Shown: piece by piece, positions 51,430 to 60,346 of the stretch | Numbering within the stretch: position 1 is the first letter of the stretch | Layout of the letters: each line of letters begins with the position of its first letter | Source: Mucilaginibacter myungsuensis | Lineage (GTDB): Bacteria > Bacteroidota > Bacteroidia > Sphingobacteriales > Sphingobacteriaceae | NCBI RefSeq assembly: GCF_015222005.1 | Contig: NZ_JADFFL010000004.1 | Coordinates: forward strand, 418,758 to 482,757 | Direction: 5' to 3' | Length of the DNA stretch: 64,000 nucleotides | Program-made: the position numbers and the translations under genes | Notes under the pieces: model-generated | The model's input: the letters and a program-made list of their open reading frames with translations, nothing else | The model's database searches: none | Told to the model about the DNA's origin: nothing

Positions 51430-52470
51430 TTACTTCAACAACGCCTTATTGATCCTACCGATCAATCCCGGACCTTCATAAATAAAACCGGTGTAAAGCT
51501 GCACCAAAGACGCCCCTGCAGTGATCTTATCCAAGGCGTCCTGCTCAGAATGGATTCCCCCTACCCCGATGATCGGGAACGAACCTTTAGACTTTTGGTG
51601 TAAATAAGCGATCACCTCGGTAGAACGTTGCGTTAATGGTTTACCGCTTAGCCCGCCAACTTCCTCTTTAGCATCACCAAGAGTTTGCAGACCTGTACGA
51701 CTAATGGTAGTATTAGTAGCGATCACACCGGCGATATGGCTCTCCTGCACGATCTCTACAATATCATCCAATTGCTCATCGGTAAGATCAGGAGCTATCT
51801 TTAATAGGATAGGGCGCGATACGCCGTTCTTAATATTACGTTGCTGTAAGGTATTAAGGATATTTAGCAAGGGTTCTTTCTCTTGCAAAGCACGCAGACC
51901 CGGTGTGTTGGGCGAGCTTACGTTCACCACAAAGTAATCTACCACATCAAATAGTTTGTCGAAGCATTTTACGTAATCACTTACGGCATCCTCATTAGGG
52001 GTTACCTTATTTTTGCCGATGTTGCCTCCAATGATCACGCGTTGTTTGGCATGATCCGCACTTGCACGATAGGCTTTGATACGCTCGGCTACTACATCTA
52101 CCCCATCGTTATTAAAACCCATGCGGTTGATCAGCGCTTCGTCCTTAGGCAGGCGGAACATCCTTGGTGTGGGGTTTCCGCCCTGTGGTAATGGCGTAAC
52201 GGTACCTGTCTCCACAAAGCCGAAGCCAAGGTTAGCCATCTCTTTGACCATCAAACCGTTCTTGTCAAAACCGGCGGCAAGTCCTACGGGGTTCTTGAAT
52301 TTCAGTCCAAAAACCTCGCGCTCTAAACGGACATCTTCGATCAGCCAAACGGCCTTGCTGATACCTGCTCCACCGGGGATATTGTTCAACAGGCGCAAAC
52401 CATCGGTCACAGCGTGGTGTACTTTTTCAGGGTCGAATTTAAATAGTATGGGCTTAAGAAGGGAGTACAT
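51430..52470 (-). CDS. pyrD: Dihydroorotate dehydrogenase (quinone), class 2
   Basis: This 346-aa flavoenzyme oxidises dihydroorotate to orotate in pyrimidine synthesis and passes electrons to quinone at the membrane. The N-terminal helix region [21 protein letters not shown] marks class 2. The FMN barrel has [54 protein letters not shown] and the ending [29 protein letters not shown]. The length matches the family. It is monocistronic. Confidence 0.97.
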   Translation of the reverse strand: MYSLLKPILFKFDPEKVHHAVTDGLRLLNNIPGGAGISKAVWLIEDVRLEREVFGLKFKNPVGLAAGFDKNGLMVKEMANLGFGFVETGTVTPLPQGGNPTPRMFRLPKDEALINRMGFNNDGVDVVAERIKAYRASADHAKQRVIIGGNIGKNKVTPNEDAVSDYVKCFDKLFDVVDYFVVNVSSPNTPGLRALQEKEPLLNILNTLQQRNIKNGVSRPILLKIAPDLTDEQLDDIVEIVQESHIAGVIATNTTISRTGLQTLGDAKEEVGGLSGKPLTQRSTEVIAYLHQKSKGSFPIIGVGGIHSEQDALDKITAGASLVQLYTGFIYEGPGLIGRINKALLK

Positions 52471-52693
52471 GCCTGCAAAGTTAATTTTATTTGTTTTTAA
52501 TAACCACCTGACAGGCTATAAGACAAAGAAAATCGTACAACGTTACTACATGCTTACTAAAAACATCGCTGAGCAAATTCGTCAACCGGATATTTTAACT
52601 ATTTTTATCACACATCAAAATTGAACCAGTGTAATAAATCAGTTGTCCGTTCGTCTTATCGGTGTGATCGATAAAGATCAGTGAAATCAAGCT

Positions 52694-53107
52694 ATGCATA
52701 AACTACTTTTAATATTTACACTTTGGACAGGCTTTTGGGCTGATAAATACCCTAAAAGCATTGTGGGCAAATGGGGTGCTGAAGATGTACAGCTTGGCGA
52801 CGCTGCCAAAAACATGCCCCAGCAACAAAAAGATATGATGCTGATGATGGCCATGGCAATGTTCGCTACCGCGACGTTGGAGTTCAAAGCCGATCATTCG
52901 GTAAACATCACTGCTGATATGCCCAATGTACCTAAAGGCGGCAAATGGGAATATGATGCCAGCAAAGGATTGATCACCGTGACCGGCGCACCGAATAAAG
53001 AAGGCAAACCACAAATACTGCTGATCACCGCTACCGAAAGATCGGGCCAGATCTTTTTCCAGATCGCTAAAACGCCGATGGTATTGACCATGGTGAGGAA
53101 GAAGTGA
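52694..53107 (+). CDS. Small exported protein with lipocalin-like pattern
   Basis: This 137-aa protein begins with a short hydrophobic stretch (LLLIFTLWTGFWA) and continues with SIVGKWGAEDVQLGD, TLEFKADHSVNITADM, GGKWEYDASKGLITVTG, resembling the small lipocalin-like or DUF4488-type domains of Bacteroidota. A Met-rich insert (MMLMMAMAMFATA) is unusual. Function unknown. It is followed by a tandem 7-bp repeat. Confidence 0.65.
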   Translation: MHKLLLIFTLWTGFWADKYPKSIVGKWGAEDVQLGDAAKNMPQQQKDMMLMMAMAMFATATLEFKADHSVNITADMPNVPKGGKWEYDASKGLITVTGAPNKEGKPQILLITATERSGQIFFQIAKTPMVLTMVRKK

Positions 53108-53111
53108 GGAA

Positions 53112-53173
53112 GGTGAAAGGTGAAAGGTGAAAGGTGAAAGGTGAAAGGTGAAAGGTGAAAGGTGAAAGGTGAA
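53112..53173. repeat. Tandem 7-bp repeat, GGTGAAA, about nine copies
   Basis: GGTGAAA is repeated without interruption for 62 bp beginning 5 bp after the upstream stop codon. Degenerate complementary units (CCTTTCACC) recur near 53232-53266, so the two blocks could pair. It is a slippage-prone microsatellite, with no spacers, so not a CRISPR. Confidence 0.95.
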
Positions 53174-53272
53174 TAGTTAGCGCTGATCACTGCAAAGATC
53201 CTTCATTTTTGAGCTTTAAAACCAAGAGATGACCTTTCGCCTTTGACCTTTATCCTTTCACCTTAAAAAGCG

Positions 53273-53280
53273 TACCTTTG
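53273..53280 (+). promoter_or_regulatory. -7 promoter box of the ABC-F gene
   Basis: TACCTTTG is followed by CGGCCAA and then the ATG at 53288, so the transcript would have almost no leader. No clear -33 TTG is seen at the ideal distance. Confidence 0.5.
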
Positions 53281-53287
53281 CGGCCAA

Positions 53288-55207
53288 ATGATCGCTATAA
53301 ATAATCTGACGTTCGAGATAGGTGCACGCGCTTTGTATGATGAGGCTAACTGGCATATTAAACCCGGTGAAAAGATCGGTTTGATCGGGGCCAACGGTAC
53401 CGGTAAGACTACCCTCCTGAAAATAATTGTAGGCGATTACAAGCCAACATCGGGCACCATATCTATGGCTAAGGATCTGACCATGGGTTACCTTAACCAG
53501 GATCTGCTGTCGTACTCGTCAGATAAAAGCATCGTTCACGTGGCGATGGAGGCCTTTGAGCGCCAAAATCAACTGCACGACGAGATAGAAGTATTGCTGC
53601 ATAAACTGGAAACAGATTATAGCGAGGAACTGCTGAACAAACTCAGCGATAAACAACACGAATTTGAGGCGCTTGATGGTTATAACATCGAGTACAAAGC
53701 GTTAGAGATATTGGCCGGTCTTGGTTTTAGCGAGGCCGACCGTCACCGTAAGCTAAGCACCTTTTCGGGTGGATGGCGTATGCGCGTGATGCTTGCTAAG
53801 ATCCTGCTACAAGCACCCGACATCCTGTTACTGGATGAGCCTACCAACCACCTGGACTTACCTTCTATCCAATGGTTAGAGGATTATTTGAAAGCCTTTA
53901 CCGGCGCGATCATCATCGTATCGCACGATAGGTGGTTTTTGGATAAGGTGATCAACCGCACGGTCGAGTCGCGCAAAGGTAAGCTGAACGTTTACGCGGG
54001 CAATTATTCTTTCTATTTGGAAGAAAAAGCCCTGCGTGCCGAGATACAACGTGGCGAGTTCAAGAACCAGCAATCTAAGATCAAGCAGGAAGAGAAACTG
54101 ATCGAGCGTTTCCGTGCCAAGGCATCTAAAGCCAAAATGGCGCAATCCCGCATCAAGATGCTGGATAAAATGGAACGTATAGATGACGTGGATGATGATA
54201 ACCCTGAGGTTAACTTCAGCTTTAGATTCAGCAAGCCATCCGGCCGTCATTTGGTTCAGTTAGAGCATATCACAAAAAAATATCCGACTATAGATATATT
54301 GGAGGATGCCGAAGCGGTGATCGAAAAAGGTGACAAGATCGCGCTGATCGGTGCTAACGGTAAAGGTAAATCTACCGTGTTACGTATCGTGGCCGGTGCC
54401 GACAAAGATTTCACCGGTACCAAGATCGAAGGCCATAACGTAAGCCAAACCTTTTTTGCGCAGCACCAATTAGAGTCGCTGCATTTAGAGAGTCAAATAT
54501 TACAAGAGCTCCAGGCTTTTGCGCCCAAACATACCGAAACTGAATTGCGGTCGATCTTAGGATCGTTCCTGTTCACCGGCGATGATGTTTTCAAAAAGAT
54601 CAAGGTACTGTCGGGTGGCGAGAAATCGCGCGTGGCTTTAGCCAAAGCACTTACTGCTGATGCCAACTTTTTGGTACTGGATGAGCCTACCAACCACCTG
54701 GACATGGCATCGGTAAACATCCTGATCCAGGCTATCCAGCAGTACGAGGGTACGGTCATCGTAGTATCGCACGATAGGTACTTCCTTGATAATGTGGCCA
54801 ACAAGATCTGGTTCATCGAAGACAAAAAAATAAAAGCTTACCCGGGCAATTATGCCGAGTACGACGAATGGCAAGCCAAACGTAAGTTAGAGCCTAAAGC
54901 CGCCACCGCCCCTCAACCTAAAAAGGAAGAGAAAAAGCCCGAGCCGGTTAAACAGCCTCAAACTAACGACACCAAGCAGCAACTAAAAAAGCTGAACCAG
55001 GATCTGGGCAAAATGGAAGACCAGATATCGGTATTGGAAAAAGACGTGAAAGTTTTAGAAGAAAAAATGGCTGACAGTGCCGTTTACAGCGATGCCAACA
55101 AGATGAAGGAAACCAAAGCGGCCTATCAGGCCAAGCAAGGTGAACTAAAGTCGTTGCAAGCTAAATGGGAGACATTGGCAGAGCAGATCATGGAGATGGA
55201 GGGATAA
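53288..55207 (+). CDS. ABC-F family ATPase
   Basis: This 639-aa soluble protein has two ABC ATPase domains and no membrane segment. The first has GANGTGKTT, the signature FSGGWRMRVMLAK and LLLDEPTNHLDLP; the second has GANGKGKST, LSGGEKSRVALAKAL and LVLDEPTNHLDMA. The linker carries the charged ABC-F insert and the tail after residue 540 is a coiled coil (KQQLKKLNQDLGKMEDQISV). ABC-F proteins act on the ribosome in elongation or antibiotic protection; the layout is of the Uup-like or EttA-like housekeeping type. Confidence 0.95.
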   Translation: MIAINNLTFEIGARALYDEANWHIKPGEKIGLIGANGTGKTTLLKIIVGDYKPTSGTISMAKDLTMGYLNQDLLSYSSDKSIVHVAMEAFERQNQLHDEIEVLLHKLETDYSEELLNKLSDKQHEFEALDGYNIEYKALEILAGLGFSEADRHRKLSTFSGGWRMRVMLAKILLQAPDILLLDEPTNHLDLPSIQWLEDYLKAFTGAIIIVSHDRWFLDKVINRTVESRKGKLNVYAGNYSFYLEEKALRAEIQRGEFKNQQSKIKQEEKLIERFRAKASKAKMAQSRIKMLDKMERIDDVDDDNPEVNFSFRFSKPSGRHLVQLEHITKKYPTIDILEDAEAVIEKGDKIALIGANGKGKSTVLRIVAGADKDFTGTKIEGHNVSQTFFAQHQLESLHLESQILQELQAFAPKHTETELRSILGSFLFTGDDVFKKIKVLSGGEKSRVALAKALTADANFLVLDEPTNHLDMASVNILIQAIQQYEGTVIVVSHDRYFLDNVANKIWFIEDKKIKAYPGNYAEYDEWQAKRKLEPKAATAPQPKKEEKKPEPVKQPQTNDTKQQLKKLNQDLGKMEDQISVLEKDVKVLEEKMADSAVYSDANKMKETKAAYQAKQGELKSLQAKWETLAEQIMEMEG

Positions 55208-55217
55208 ATTCTCCTAC

Positions 55218-55300
55218 TTGTCATTGTGAGGAACGAAGCAACCGCGGATAACAGAGCGGTCTTGCAAAGTTCGCGATTGCTTCGTTCCTCGCAATGACAA
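55218..55300. repeat. Inverted-repeat element, CATTGCGAGG family
   Basis: TTGTCATTGTGAGGAACGAAG onward at 55218-55246 pairs with 55272-55300 (CGCGATTGCTTCGTTCC, then TCGCAATGACAA), with a few mismatches. It lies 11 bp after the ABC-F gene stop and may double as its terminator region. Confidence 0.85.
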
Positions 55301-55323
55301 AACAAAAATAAACAACCCAAACC

Positions 55324-55752
55324 TTGGCTAACACCGGCAACAAACTCACCATCGGCACCATCGCCGCAAACGGACTGATTCTGATCGGGGCCGGGCATGG
55401 CGTTGGGCCTTTGCTCGTATTGGAAATTATATTTTTGACTGGGGGATATGGCAGCTTGAATGAATTAAAATTTTCGATGACGGGTAGTTATAATAGCACC
55501 ATTACAGCTGCTTGCCTTTTTTCTTTCATCGGTACTGTAACCTTATTTATTTCATTATTTAATGTACCGAAGTTGTACAGAGTGACCGGTATAGTTTCAC
55601 TTTGGGTCGGATTTATCTATATAGTGCATTCTTTTTTTAGAGGGGATAACATCGCTGCATTTAGCTTTTGGACAGGCACACCATTCCTGGTCTGCTCTAT
55701 GATACTGTTCGTCAAAACGATATTGAGCTACAAAGAACCATCTGCCGAATAA
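55324..55752 (+). CDS. Small four-helix membrane protein of unknown function
   Basis: This 142-aa protein begins at a TTG codon (no ATG upstream in frame before the repeat element) and has four hydrophobic segments: near residues 10-35, 57-78, 85-107 and 118-132. The first segment has LTIGTIAANGLILIGAGHGVG. No family recognised. It is more AT-rich than its neighbours and starts within 25 bp of the inverted-repeat element. The real start is uncertain. Confidence 0.6.
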   Translation: MANTGNKLTIGTIAANGLILIGAGHGVGPLLVLEIIFLTGGYGSLNELKFSMTGSYNSTITAACLFSFIGTVTLFISLFNVPKLYRVTGIVSLWVGFIYIVHSFFRGDNIAAFSFWTGTPFLVCSMILFVKTILSYKEPSAE

Positions 55753-55783
55753 TTGCACAGCTAACTGCAATACCTTACTTTTG
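55753..55783 (+). promoter_or_regulatory. Promoter of argH
   Basis: TTG (55753-55755), 20 nt, then TACTTTTG (55776-55783) match the Bacteroidota promoter; the argH ATG is 24 bp downstream. The -33 element abuts the stop codon of the preceding gene, so argH is transcribed on its own. Confidence 0.72.
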
Positions 55784-55807
55784 CGCCAGATAAAAACATC
55801 CATACCC

Positions 55808-57142
55808 ATGAGCAAGATCTGGCAAAAAACAACTGACGTTAACGCACTGGTAGAGAATTTTACCGTTGGCCGCGACCGCGAATTTGACCAGCAAATGGCT
55901 GCCTTTGATGTGCTTGGCTCGCTGGCGCATACCCGTATGTTGGAGAGCATCGGTTTGATGAGCGCCGATGACCTGACCGTTGTTCAAGCTGAGTTGAAAA
56001 GCATCTATGCCGATATACAGCAGAACGGCTTTATTATTGAAGACGGCGTAGAGGATGTACACTCTCAAATAGAATTATTGTTGACACGCCGCATTGGCGA
56101 GGCGGGTAAAAAGATACATAGCGGTCGTTCACGTAACGATCAGGTTTTGGTGGACCTGAAATTGTTCTTCCGTAATGAGTTGCAATTGGTAGTTGCCGAG
56201 ATTAAAAGCTTGTTCGACCTGTTGCTAAGCCTGAGCGAGCAACATAAAGACGTATTGCTTCCGGGCTATACGCACTTGCAGGTGGCCATGCCGTCATCAT
56301 TCGGTCTATGGTTCGGCGCTTATGCAGAGAGTTTGGCTGATGACCTGGAATTGATCTTGGCCGCATACAAGATCACCAACAAAAACCCATTAGGTTCCGC
56401 AGCGGGTTACGGTTCATCTTTCCCATTGAACCGTACCATGACCACCGAGTTATTAGGCTTTGGTGCTTTAAACCACAACGTAGTTTACGCGCAAATGGGT
56501 CGCGGTAAAACCGAGCGCATTATCGCGCAGGCATTATCGTCAGTTGCCGCAACGTTAGGCCGCATGGCGATGGACCAGTGCTTATACCTGAGTCAGAATT
56601 TTGCCTTTGTAAGCTACCCCGAGAACCTGACCACCGGCAGCAGCATTATGCCGCACAAAAAGAACCCCGATGTTTGGGAGATCATGCGTGGTAAATGTAA
56701 TCGCTTGCAAGCCCTGCCTAACGATGTGGCTATGATGACCACCAATCTGCCATCGGGTTATCACCGCGAGATGCAATTGCTGAAAGAGCTGCTATTCCCG
56801 GCGTTTGCCGATCTGAAACAATGCCTGCACATGGCCAACTTTATGTTGCAGCATATCACCGTTAAGACCGATATCCTGACCGACCCCAAATACGCTTACC
56901 TGTTCAGCGTAGAGGTGGTGAACAACATGGTGCTGGCCGGCACGCCATTCCGCGATGCTTACAAGCAAGTTGGGTTGGATATAGAACAAGGCAACTTTAA
57001 CCCTGAGAAAACAGTGAACCACACCCACGAAGGTAGCATCGGTAATCTGCATAATACACAGATCGCAGAGGCGATGGACGCGGTGTTGGAGCAGTTCAAA
57101 TTCGAGCATGTGGAAGTAGCAATAGAAAAATTAGTAAAATAA
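55808..57142 (+). CDS. argH: Argininosuccinate lyase
   Basis: This enzyme cleaves argininosuccinate to arginine and fumarate in arginine synthesis. ATG 55808 (MSKIWQKTTDVNALVENFTVG) is chosen over the in-frame 55781, giving 444 aa. Family motifs: HSGRSRNDQVLVDLKL, GYTHLQVAMPSSFG, NPLGSAAGYGSSFPL and the signature GSSIMPHKKNPDVWE. No other arg gene is nearby, unlike the arg operons of many Bacteroidota. Confidence 0.97.
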   Translation: MSKIWQKTTDVNALVENFTVGRDREFDQQMAAFDVLGSLAHTRMLESIGLMSADDLTVVQAELKSIYADIQQNGFIIEDGVEDVHSQIELLLTRRIGEAGKKIHSGRSRNDQVLVDLKLFFRNELQLVVAEIKSLFDLLLSLSEQHKDVLLPGYTHLQVAMPSSFGLWFGAYAESLADDLELILAAYKITNKNPLGSAAGYGSSFPLNRTMTTELLGFGALNHNVVYAQMGRGKTERIIAQALSSVAATLGRMAMDQCLYLSQNFAFVSYPENLTTGSSIMPHKKNPDVWEIMRGKCNRLQALPNDVAMMTTNLPSGYHREMQLLKELLFPAFADLKQCLHMANFMLQHITVKTDILTDPKYAYLFSVEVVNNMVLAGTPFRDAYKQVGLDIEQGNFNPEKTVNHTHEGSIGNLHNTQIAEAMDAVLEQFKFEHVEVAIEKLVK

Positions 57143-57158
57143 AAACTAATTTTTTAGG

Positions 57159-57196
57159 TATGATATATAAACGCTAACTTGCTTTTATATATCATA
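57159..57196. promoter_or_regulatory. AT-rich 13-bp palindrome before the thioredoxin operon
   Basis: TATGATATATAAA (57159-57171) pairs perfectly with TTTATATATCATA (57184-57196) around CGCTAACTTGCT. Its right arm ends 5 bp before the ATG at 57202, so as RNA it could hide the start, or as DNA it could bind a repressor. It might also help end argH transcripts. Confidence 0.55.
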
Positions 57197-57201
57197 CTAA
57201 T

Positions 57202-58326
57202 ATGTATCAACCTAAATTTTTAAAGTTATCGCTGGCTGTGCTATTAGCCGCGTTAACATCGTGCAGTAAAAACAACGATATCGAGATCAAAGGCAACATC
57301 CAGGGACTGGATGCTGAGTGGGTTTATCTAAATAACACCTACCCTATCGGTAAAAAGCCACCGCTCGATTCCGTCGAGGTCACCAATGGCACCTTTGTTT
57401 TCAAATTCCATCCCGATACTGTTTTTGAACCGCGTTTGGTCAACATATCGTACAAAGATAAACTCAATAAGAACAGGCGGCCGGCAGGCCTAAGCATTAT
57501 TAACCCGCTTAGTAAAGACAAAGCTAAGCCCGACCTTTTTGGCGACTTCTTAATGGAACCGGGTGTTACCGAACTTACAGGTAACTTAAGCCAAGCCCAA
57601 GGCATTACGATCAAGGCCGGCCACCAAACCGATTTTTATTGGAAGAACAGGGATCTGCCTTTTAGCCGCATGAGCAGCGATCTTGCAAAACATAAAAAAC
57701 AGGTCGATCGGTTGGTCTCTAAAGTAAAAGAAACGCCTGATGCCTGGTGGGCACTAAACGCGCTAAGCAACCTCAAGTTCCAGATCAATAACGATGAATT
57801 AAAGACGGTATTGAACACCTTCGACGAGCCGACACGCCAAAGCTATAGCGGCAAAAAGATACAGGAGTTTTTAGCCCTTCGCCCCGGCGAAAATGACCCT
57901 CGCCCGAATAACTTACTCGTCACTCCCGAGGGTACGCACATAGCCATGATCGACACCACCAAAAAACTGAACATGGTGATCTTTTGGGCCAGTTGGTGCG
58001 GTCCATGCCGTGCCGAGATACCCACGCTTAAACGCGTTGCTGCCCAGATCAAAGACGATCGTTTCAGGATGGTGAGCGTAAGTTTAGATGATGTGGACGA
58101 ATGGTGGAAAAAAGCCATGGCGCAGGAAAAAATGACCTGGCAGCAATTGTGTGTAGACAAACCCATGATGACCCGCATGCTCACCCAATACAACTTGAAC
58201 TTCATCCCCCAGATATTTTTGATCGATGGCAGCAATCGCAAACTGATCACCAAGTTTGACGGTTTTGAACAAGAGAACGAACCGAAACTGGTAAAGCAGA
58301 TCAATGAGTATTTAAGCAAAAGCTGA
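57202..58326 (+). CDS. TlpA-like thioredoxin lipoprotein with DUF4369-like N-terminus, copy 1
   Basis: This 374-aa protein has a lipoprotein signal (AVLLAALTSC), an N-terminal beta domain of DUF4369 type (IEIKGNIQGLDAEWVYLNN, PPLDSVEVTNGTFVFKF, VFEPRLVNI) and a C-terminal TlpA/ResA thioredoxin domain with VIFWASWCGPCRAEIPTLKRV; the CGPC site is near residue 265. It is probably an envelope disulfide reductase. It is the first of three thioredoxin genes in a row. Confidence 0.92.
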   Translation: MYQPKFLKLSLAVLLAALTSCSKNNDIEIKGNIQGLDAEWVYLNNTYPIGKKPPLDSVEVTNGTFVFKFHPDTVFEPRLVNISYKDKLNKNRRPAGLSIINPLSKDKAKPDLFGDFLMEPGVTELTGNLSQAQGITIKAGHQTDFYWKNRDLPFSRMSSDLAKHKKQVDRLVSKVKETPDAWWALNALSNLKFQINNDELKTVLNTFDEPTRQSYSGKKIQEFLALRPGENDPRPNNLLVTPEGTHIAMIDTTKKLNMVIFWASWCGPCRAEIPTLKRVAAQIKDDRFRMVSVSLDDVDEWWKKAMAQEKMTWQQLCVDKPMMTRMLTQYNLNFIPQIFLIDGSNRKLITKFDGFEQENEPKLVKQINEYLSKS

Positions 58327-58364
58327 ACATTAAAATAACTCGACCAATATCAACGAAAGTAGTT

Positions 58365-59492
58365 ATGAATATTCATCCATATAAAGGGGTAAAATTGCTG
58401 CTGACCGCAGGCCTGTTTGCGATTATCGCGGCTTTTGGTTATAAACAAGGCGACATCATTGATATCCGGGGCAACATCAAGGGCCTTAATGCTAAATGGG
58501 TCTATCTGTACGATCTTTATCCTATCGGCAAGAAACCGCCTTTAGATTCGGCAAGGGTCACTAACGGGATATTTCAATTCAAGTTTAATCCCGACACCGT
58601 CTTTGAACCACGTCTGGTCAATATCAGATACATTGATAAAGCCGGAAAGACCGAATATTTGTTAGTTAAAGACCCGCATGCCGATCCGCAAAAAAAGCCA
58701 ATGATGTATCGCGAGTTACTAATGGAGCCTGGATCAATAGAACTTACCGGCGATCTAACGCAAGAGAAAGTGCTGAAAATAAAAGCAGGGCCGCAAAACG
58801 ATTTCTACTTTCAGCATAAAGATATGCCTTACATGCGAATGAGCGATGACACTACCAAACGTGCTGAACAAGTAAATAAATTGGTGAACACGATCCGCAC
58901 TATGCCCAACGCTTATTGGGCGATGTTCGCTATGCACAACCTTAAATATAACTTGACCGACCTGGAAATTGAACGCTTAATAAATACTTTCGACAAAGAA
59001 AGGCAGCAAACATACAGCGGTCGGAAACTAACAGAGTTTTTAAATTACCGTTTAGAGGCCAGGGGGATGAAAGCGAACAGTGTGCTTATTGACGACGGCA
59101 ATAAGTCGGCTACGATGATAGATACTACCAAACAGCTGAACATGCTGATATTTTGGGCCAGTTGGTGCGGCCCTTGCCGCGAGGAGATCCCGGCACTAAA
59201 GAAAGTCGCTGCCAAAATTACTGACAAGCGCTTTAGGATGGTCAGCGTATCTATTGACAAAGACAAAGCCGCCTGGTTAAAAGCGGTCGGTGCAGAAAAG
59301 ATGCCATGGCAACAACTTTGCCTTACCGATAACGTTAGGGATAAATTGACCGCACAATATAATCTGAGTGCCGTACCACAGATCTATCTGATAGATAATA
59401 AACGTCATCTGATAAACCATATCATTGGGAATGACCCCGAAGGCGAAACTAATTTGACCAAAATGATCACCGAATATTTAAACAAAAACTAA
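58365..59492 (+). CDS. TlpA-like thioredoxin with DUF4369-like N-terminus, copy 2
   Basis: This 375-aa paralogue of the preceding protein shares the whole layout: N-terminal beta domain (IDIRGNIKGLNAKWVYLYD, PPLDSARVTNGIFQFKF) and TlpA domain with LIFWASWCGPCREEIPALKKV. Its N-terminus is a membrane segment (KLLLTAGLFAIIAAFGY) without the lipobox Cys of copy 1, so it may be anchored or secreted differently. The stop overlaps the next start (TAATG). Confidence 0.92.
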   Translation: MNIHPYKGVKLLLTAGLFAIIAAFGYKQGDIIDIRGNIKGLNAKWVYLYDLYPIGKKPPLDSARVTNGIFQFKFNPDTVFEPRLVNIRYIDKAGKTEYLLVKDPHADPQKKPMMYRELLMEPGSIELTGDLTQEKVLKIKAGPQNDFYFQHKDMPYMRMSDDTTKRAEQVNKLVNTIRTMPNAYWAMFAMHNLKYNLTDLEIERLINTFDKERQQTYSGRKLTEFLNYRLEARGMKANSVLIDDGNKSATMIDTTKQLNMLIFWASWCGPCREEIPALKKVAAKITDKRFRMVSVSIDKDKAAWLKAVGAEKMPWQQLCLTDNVRDKLTAQYNLSAVPQIYLIDNKRHLINHIIGNDPEGETNLTKMITEYLNKN

Positions 59493-60043
59493 TGAAACAC
59501 CTTATCATTCCTATTGGCGTTGTCGCCGTGTCGCTCCTATCATCATTCACAAAAGAATTAGCGGGCTATACATCTAACACCCCCGGCATCTTACATACCG
59601 ATTCTGTAGCCAAAAAAGCCGCTATCACCAACCTGTCATTTACCGACGAAGGTGGCAAACCACATCAACTGATAGACACAACTAAAAAAGTGAACATGGT
59701 GGTGTTTTGGGCAAGCTGGTGCAGCCCCTGCCGTATGGAGATACCCAACCTGAAAGAGATCTATGGCAAGGCCGACACAACCAAACTCCGTCTTATTAGC
59801 ATCAGTGTGGATAAGGACAAGGCCGCATGGATCAAAGCCATGAAGGAAGAGAACATGCCTTGGGGGCAGGTACTGGCCGAAGGTGATAATTTGGTCAGCA
59901 TCAAAAAACAGTTCGGCTTTAGGGGTATCCCGCAGATCTATTTTCTGGATAAGAAAGGGAATATCTTAGAAAGTTACACCGGTTTCCATTACGACAATAA
60001 AGTTGGCCTGACCGCCCTGGTAAAAAGCATGGTAGAGAAATAA
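59492..60043 (+). CDS. Single-domain TlpA-like exported thioredoxin
   Basis: This 183-aa protein has an N-terminal signal segment (IIPIGVVAVSLLSSF) and only the TlpA domain, with VVFWASWCSPCRMEIPNLKEI and cis-Pro region GFRGIPQIYFLDKKG. The active site is CSPC rather than CGPC. Its ATG overlaps the stop of the preceding gene, so translation is coupled. It looks like a shortened member of the same family lacking the DUF4369-like domain. Confidence 0.92.
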   Translation: MKHLIIPIGVVAVSLLSSFTKELAGYTSNTPGILHTDSVAKKAAITNLSFTDEGGKPHQLIDTTKKVNMVVFWASWCSPCRMEIPNLKEIYGKADTTKLRLISISVDKDKAAWIKAMKEENMPWGQVLAEGDNLVSIKKQFGFRGIPQIYFLDKKGNILESYTGFHYDNKVGLTALVKSMVEK

Positions 60044-60051
60044 TATATTTG
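60044..60051 (+). promoter_or_regulatory. -7 box of ywbE, leaderless arrangement
   Basis: TATATTTG is followed by CGCC and then G-ATG at 60057, so transcription would begin at or close to the start codon. The box begins right after the preceding stop codon. Confidence 0.55.
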
Positions 60052-60056
60052 CGCCG

Positions 60057-60263
60057 ATGAACGGACAGAACCGCAAAGACATTTACCCCGGCCTTGAGGT
60101 CGATATCATCCTTAAAAAAGATCAGCGCAGCGGCGAACTTACCCGCGGCTTTGTAAAACGCTTACTGACCAGTGCGGCCTACCATTCGCGCGGCATCAAA
60201 GTTCAGTTAGAGGATGGGCAGGTAGGGCGTGTGGCGCATATTATTGACGAGGAAGATTTCTGA
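60057..60263 (+). CDS. ywbE: YwbE family small protein
   Basis: This 68-aa protein matches the conserved YwbE family along its length: NRKDIYPGLEVDIILKKDQR, SGELTRGFVKRLLTS and HSRGIKVQLEDGQVGRVAHI. Function is unknown; the SH3-like size and basic surface have suggested nucleic-acid contact, but this is not proven. It lies 13 bp after the thioredoxin gene but has its own promoter box. Confidence 0.93.
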   Translation: MNGQNRKDIYPGLEVDIILKKDQRSGELTRGFVKRLLTSAAYHSRGIKVQLEDGQVGRVAHIIDEEDF

Positions 60264-60346
60264 TCGCTTCCCTATTATTATGCCTACGGCATCATTGGGT
60301 CATTCGCTGCGATGTCATTGGCGATTTTCTTGTACTTTAGTTGCTG

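Noticed and set aside
53112..53173. Possible CRISPR array
   Set aside because: Units are only 7 bp and contiguous with no spacers; no cas genes are present.
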